Assembly (NCBI RefSeq): GCF_016863475.1
Contig: NZ_BOOY01000037.1
Location: 1-64,000 of the forward strand
Length of the DNA: 64,000 nt
DNA from: Spirilliplanes yamanashiensis
Lineage (GTDB): Bacteria; Actinomycetota; Actinomycetes; Mycobacteriales; Micromonosporaceae
Direction: 5' to 3'
How positions within the stretch are numbered: position 1 is the first letter of the stretch; every line of letters starts with the position of its first letter. The position numbers and the translations under genes were made by a program. The notes beneath the pieces were generated by a model, which saw nothing but the letters and a program-made list of their open reading frames with translations, was not told where the DNA came from and did no database searches. This document shows positions 62,307-64,000 of this stretch, one piece after another.

Positions 62307-62840
62307 ATGAGGACGGAGGAGTTCTGGGCGATCGTCGACCGGGCCCGGGCCGGGGCGTCACAGCCCGCGGTGGTGGCGCAGCGGGCCGTCGACGAGCTGG
62401 CCGCGCGCGACCCCGGCGAGATCGTCGCGTGGGGCCGGCACCTCGACAAGGTGATGGCGGCGTCGTACGCGGAAGACCTGTGGGCCGCCGCCTACCTGAT
62501 CAACGGGGGCTGCTCCGACGACGACTACGACCACTTCCGCGGCTGGCTCGTGGCCCACGGCCGCGACGTGTTCGCCCGCGCCGTCCGCCAGCCCGACTCC
62601 CTGGCCGACCTCCCGGCGGTGCGCGCGGCGGTCGACTCGGGGGCGGAGTTCGCGGGGCAGGAGGTCCTGGCCGTCGCGGCCGACGCCTACCGCGCCGCCA
62701 CCGGCGAGGACCTGCCGCCGGGGGAGCCGCCGGGGCCCCGGCCCAGCCAGGACGACTTCTGGGACTTCGACAACGAGGACGAGATGCACCGGCGGCTGCC
62801 CCGCCTGGCCGCGCTGTTCCTGGAGCCGCCGGAGGAGTGA
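62307..62840 (+). CDS. DUF4240 domain protein
   Basis: The 177-residue protein begins MRTEEFWAIVDRARAG and has LWAAAYLINGGCSDDDYDHFRGWLVAHGR, then ends with DFWDFDNEDEMHRRLPRLAALF. This matches DUF4240, a family of small cytoplasmic actinobacterial proteins without known function, rich in conserved Trp and acidic residues. ATG 62307 begins the domain exactly; an in-frame extension upstream runs antisense through the phosphotransferase and is not coding. Confidence 0.85.
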   Translation: MRTEEFWAIVDRARAGASQPAVVAQRAVDELAARDPGEIVAWGRHLDKVMAASYAEDLWAAAYLINGGCSDDDYDHFRGWLVAHGRDVFARAVRQPDSLADLPAVRAAVDSGAEFAGQEVLAVAADAYRAATGEDLPPGEPPGPRPSQDDFWDFDNEDEMHRRLPRLAALFLEPPEE

Positions 62841-62896
62841 GCCGCGGGGCGGGAACGGGGTCGCGGGGGTGGCGGCGCTTCCGGCAGGCTGGCGGC

Positions 62897-63610
62897 ATGC
62901 CTGATCTCGACGCCGCCGCCGGGCCTACCGCCGTGCCTGCCGCTGGGACCGCCGCCGTTGCTTCCGGCCTCCCGTCCGCCGGCCTGCCGTCCGCCGGCCT
63001 GCCGCCCGCAGGCACCATCGGCGAGGCGGTCGCCGAGCCTGGCGTCGAGCCCGGCGTCGCGTTCACCGGGCCGGCCGTGGTCGTGGCCGTCTGCCGGGAC
63101 GGGGAGCACCGGTTCAGCAAGGCCGTCGCCGACGAGATCACGCTGCTCGCCGGGCTCGGTGTCGAGGGCGACGCCCACCTCGGCCGCACCGTGCAGCACC
63201 GCAGCCGGGTCGCCGCCGACCCCACCCAGCCCAACCTGCGCCAGGTGCACCTGCTGCACGCCGAACTGTTCGACGAGCTGCGCACCAAGGGCTTCGACGT
63301 CGCCGCCGGCCAGCTGGGCGAAAACGTCACCACCCGCGGCATCGACCTGCACGGACTGCCGCGCGGCACGGTCCTGCGCCTCGGCCCGGACGCCGTCGTC
63401 GAGATCACCGGCCTGCGCAACCCGTGCCTGCAGATCGAACAGTTCCGCAGCGGCCTGCTCAAGGAGGTCGTGGGACGGGCGGACGACGGCGCGGTGATCC
63501 GCAGGGGCGGGATCATGGGGGTGGTCCGGTCCGGCGGCCGCATCCGGCCGGGCGACCCGATCGTCGTCGACCTGCCGCCGGAGCCGCACGAGCCGCTCGA
63601 CCGCGTCTGA
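62897..63610 (+). CDS. MOSC domain-containing protein
   Basis: A 237-residue protein. Residues 1 to about 60 are Ala/Pro-rich with SAGLPSAGLPPAG. The MOSC domain follows (about 62-230) with GDAHLGRTVQHRSR, LRQVHLLHAELFDEL, GQLGENVTTRGIDL and the conserved cysteine in GLRNPCLQI. MOSC proteins (YiiM/MOCS3-like) bind molybdenum cofactor and can transfer sulfur or reduce N-hydroxylated compounds. ATG 62897 is the first start before the domain. It is monocistronic ahead of lepA. Confidence 0.88.
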   Translation: MPDLDAAAGPTAVPAAGTAAVASGLPSAGLPSAGLPPAGTIGEAVAEPGVEPGVAFTGPAVVVAVCRDGEHRFSKAVADEITLLAGLGVEGDAHLGRTVQHRSRVAADPTQPNLRQVHLLHAELFDELRTKGFDVAAGQLGENVTTRGIDLHGLPRGTVLRLGPDAVVEITGLRNPCLQIEQFRSGLLKEVVGRADDGAVIRRGGIMGVVRSGGRIRPGDPIVVDLPPEPHEPLDRV

Positions 63611-63843
63611 CCGGCCCGCCGGTCGCGGCAGGCATTGCCGCCGCTCGCGGCCCGCTGCCCGCGGTAGGCCGCCGCGGGCGTTCGCAGGGACGGCCGCCCC
63701 GGTGCGGTGAGCGGTTGCGGGCGGAGTCGCGTACCCGCTGGATCGAGGCCGCGGAATCGCGGCCCGGCGGCATGGGACCATAGGGGTCGGCCCGCGTGCA
63801 GCGCGGGCCGACGACAGCCGCAACCCGACCAGAACGGACGACC

Positions 63844-64000
63844 GTGCCTGCAACGCCCGCGAGCGCGAACGCCCCCGGTTCGACCGACCCCGGTCGCATC
63901 CGGAACTTCTGCATCATCGCCCACATCGACCACGGCAAGTCGACGCTGGCCGACCGGATGCTCCAGCTGACCGGGGTGGTCGACGCGCGGCAGATGCGCG
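63844..64000 (+). CDS. lepA: Elongation factor 4 (LepA), 5' part
   Basis: Only the first 52 codons lie in the window. After a 20-residue N-terminal extension, [20 protein letters not shown] shows the G1 P-loop (AHIDHGKST) of a translational GTPase, and the following [12 protein letters not shown] is specific to LepA. LepA acts on the ribosome and in 30S assembly. GTG start with GGA five bases upstream. The rpsT-lepA neighbourhood is conserved. Confidence 0.93.
   Translation, partial: MPATPASANAPGSTDPGRIRNFCIIAHIDHGKSTLADRMLQLTGVVDARQMR

Overview
The window is a very GC-rich actinobacterial chromosome segment. Coding is dense, GTG starts are frequent, ATGA/GTGA start-stop overlaps are common, and several genes appear to be leaderless. 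The gene order (valS-folC-DUF4233-ndk; ileS with a T-box leader; TIGR03960-type radical SAM, DUF2344, RNase E/G, rplU-rpmA-obgE; nadD-rsfS; comEA-comEC-holA-rpsT-lepA) is typical of Actinobacteria. It most resembles the Micromonosporaceae (Actinoplanes/Micromonospora relatives); that family assignment is inference. No rRNA, tRNA, CRISPR array, transposase or integrase was seen.

Left part, 0-23.6 kb: a membrane-anchored hypothetical protein, valS, folC, a DUF4233 membrane protein, a membrane protein with a C-terminal VOC domain, ndk, a flavin/F420 split-barrel enzyme, a PhoD-like phosphatase, T-box-controlled ileS of the eukaryote-like class, an acylglycerol-phosphate acyltransferase, an iron-sulfur (6-4) photolyase, and a second protein carrying the extracytoplasmic domain of the first gene. 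An energy-stress-type partner-switching cassette follows: an RsbQ-like hydrolase, a PAS-GAF-PP2C-HATPase fusion and an RsbV-like STAS protein. This part ends with the radical SAM gene.

Middle, 23.6-37.2 kb: an accessory block that separates the radical SAM gene from its usual partner DUF2344. It encodes a predicted route to a dTDP-4-amino-4,6-dideoxyhexose (RfbA, RfbB, WecE-type aminotransferase, GNAT N-acetyltransferase; no RmlC or RmlD). With it come membrane steps that could move the sugar to the cell surface: a polyprenyl-phosphate GT2, a GtrA-like protein and two paralogous GT-C-like proteins. A stand-alone KAS III plus acyl carrier protein and two methyltransferases complete the block. 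A 13-bp inverted repeat between the divergent KAS III and acetyltransferase genes is a candidate operator. I regard this block as the most interesting system here: a surface-glycan modification locus that may add an unusual acyl group.

Right part, 37.2-64 kb: DUF2344, RNase E/G, a lipoprotein, rplU-rpmA, obgE, a GNAT, aminopeptidase N, nadD, rsfS, a histidine phosphatase, a lipoprotein, a DegV protein, a PrmC-related methyltransferase, comEA-comEC, a secreted GH92 mannosidase, holA, a repeat-rich membrane protein, rpsT, a phosphotransferase, a DUF4240 protein, a MOSC protein and the start of lepA.

Regulatory signals seen directly include the ileS T-box, about a dozen TAnnnT hexamers placed 6-8 nt before start codons, several hairpin terminators, two hairpins whose loops hold promoter hexamers, and DnaA boxes upstream of valS and comEA.
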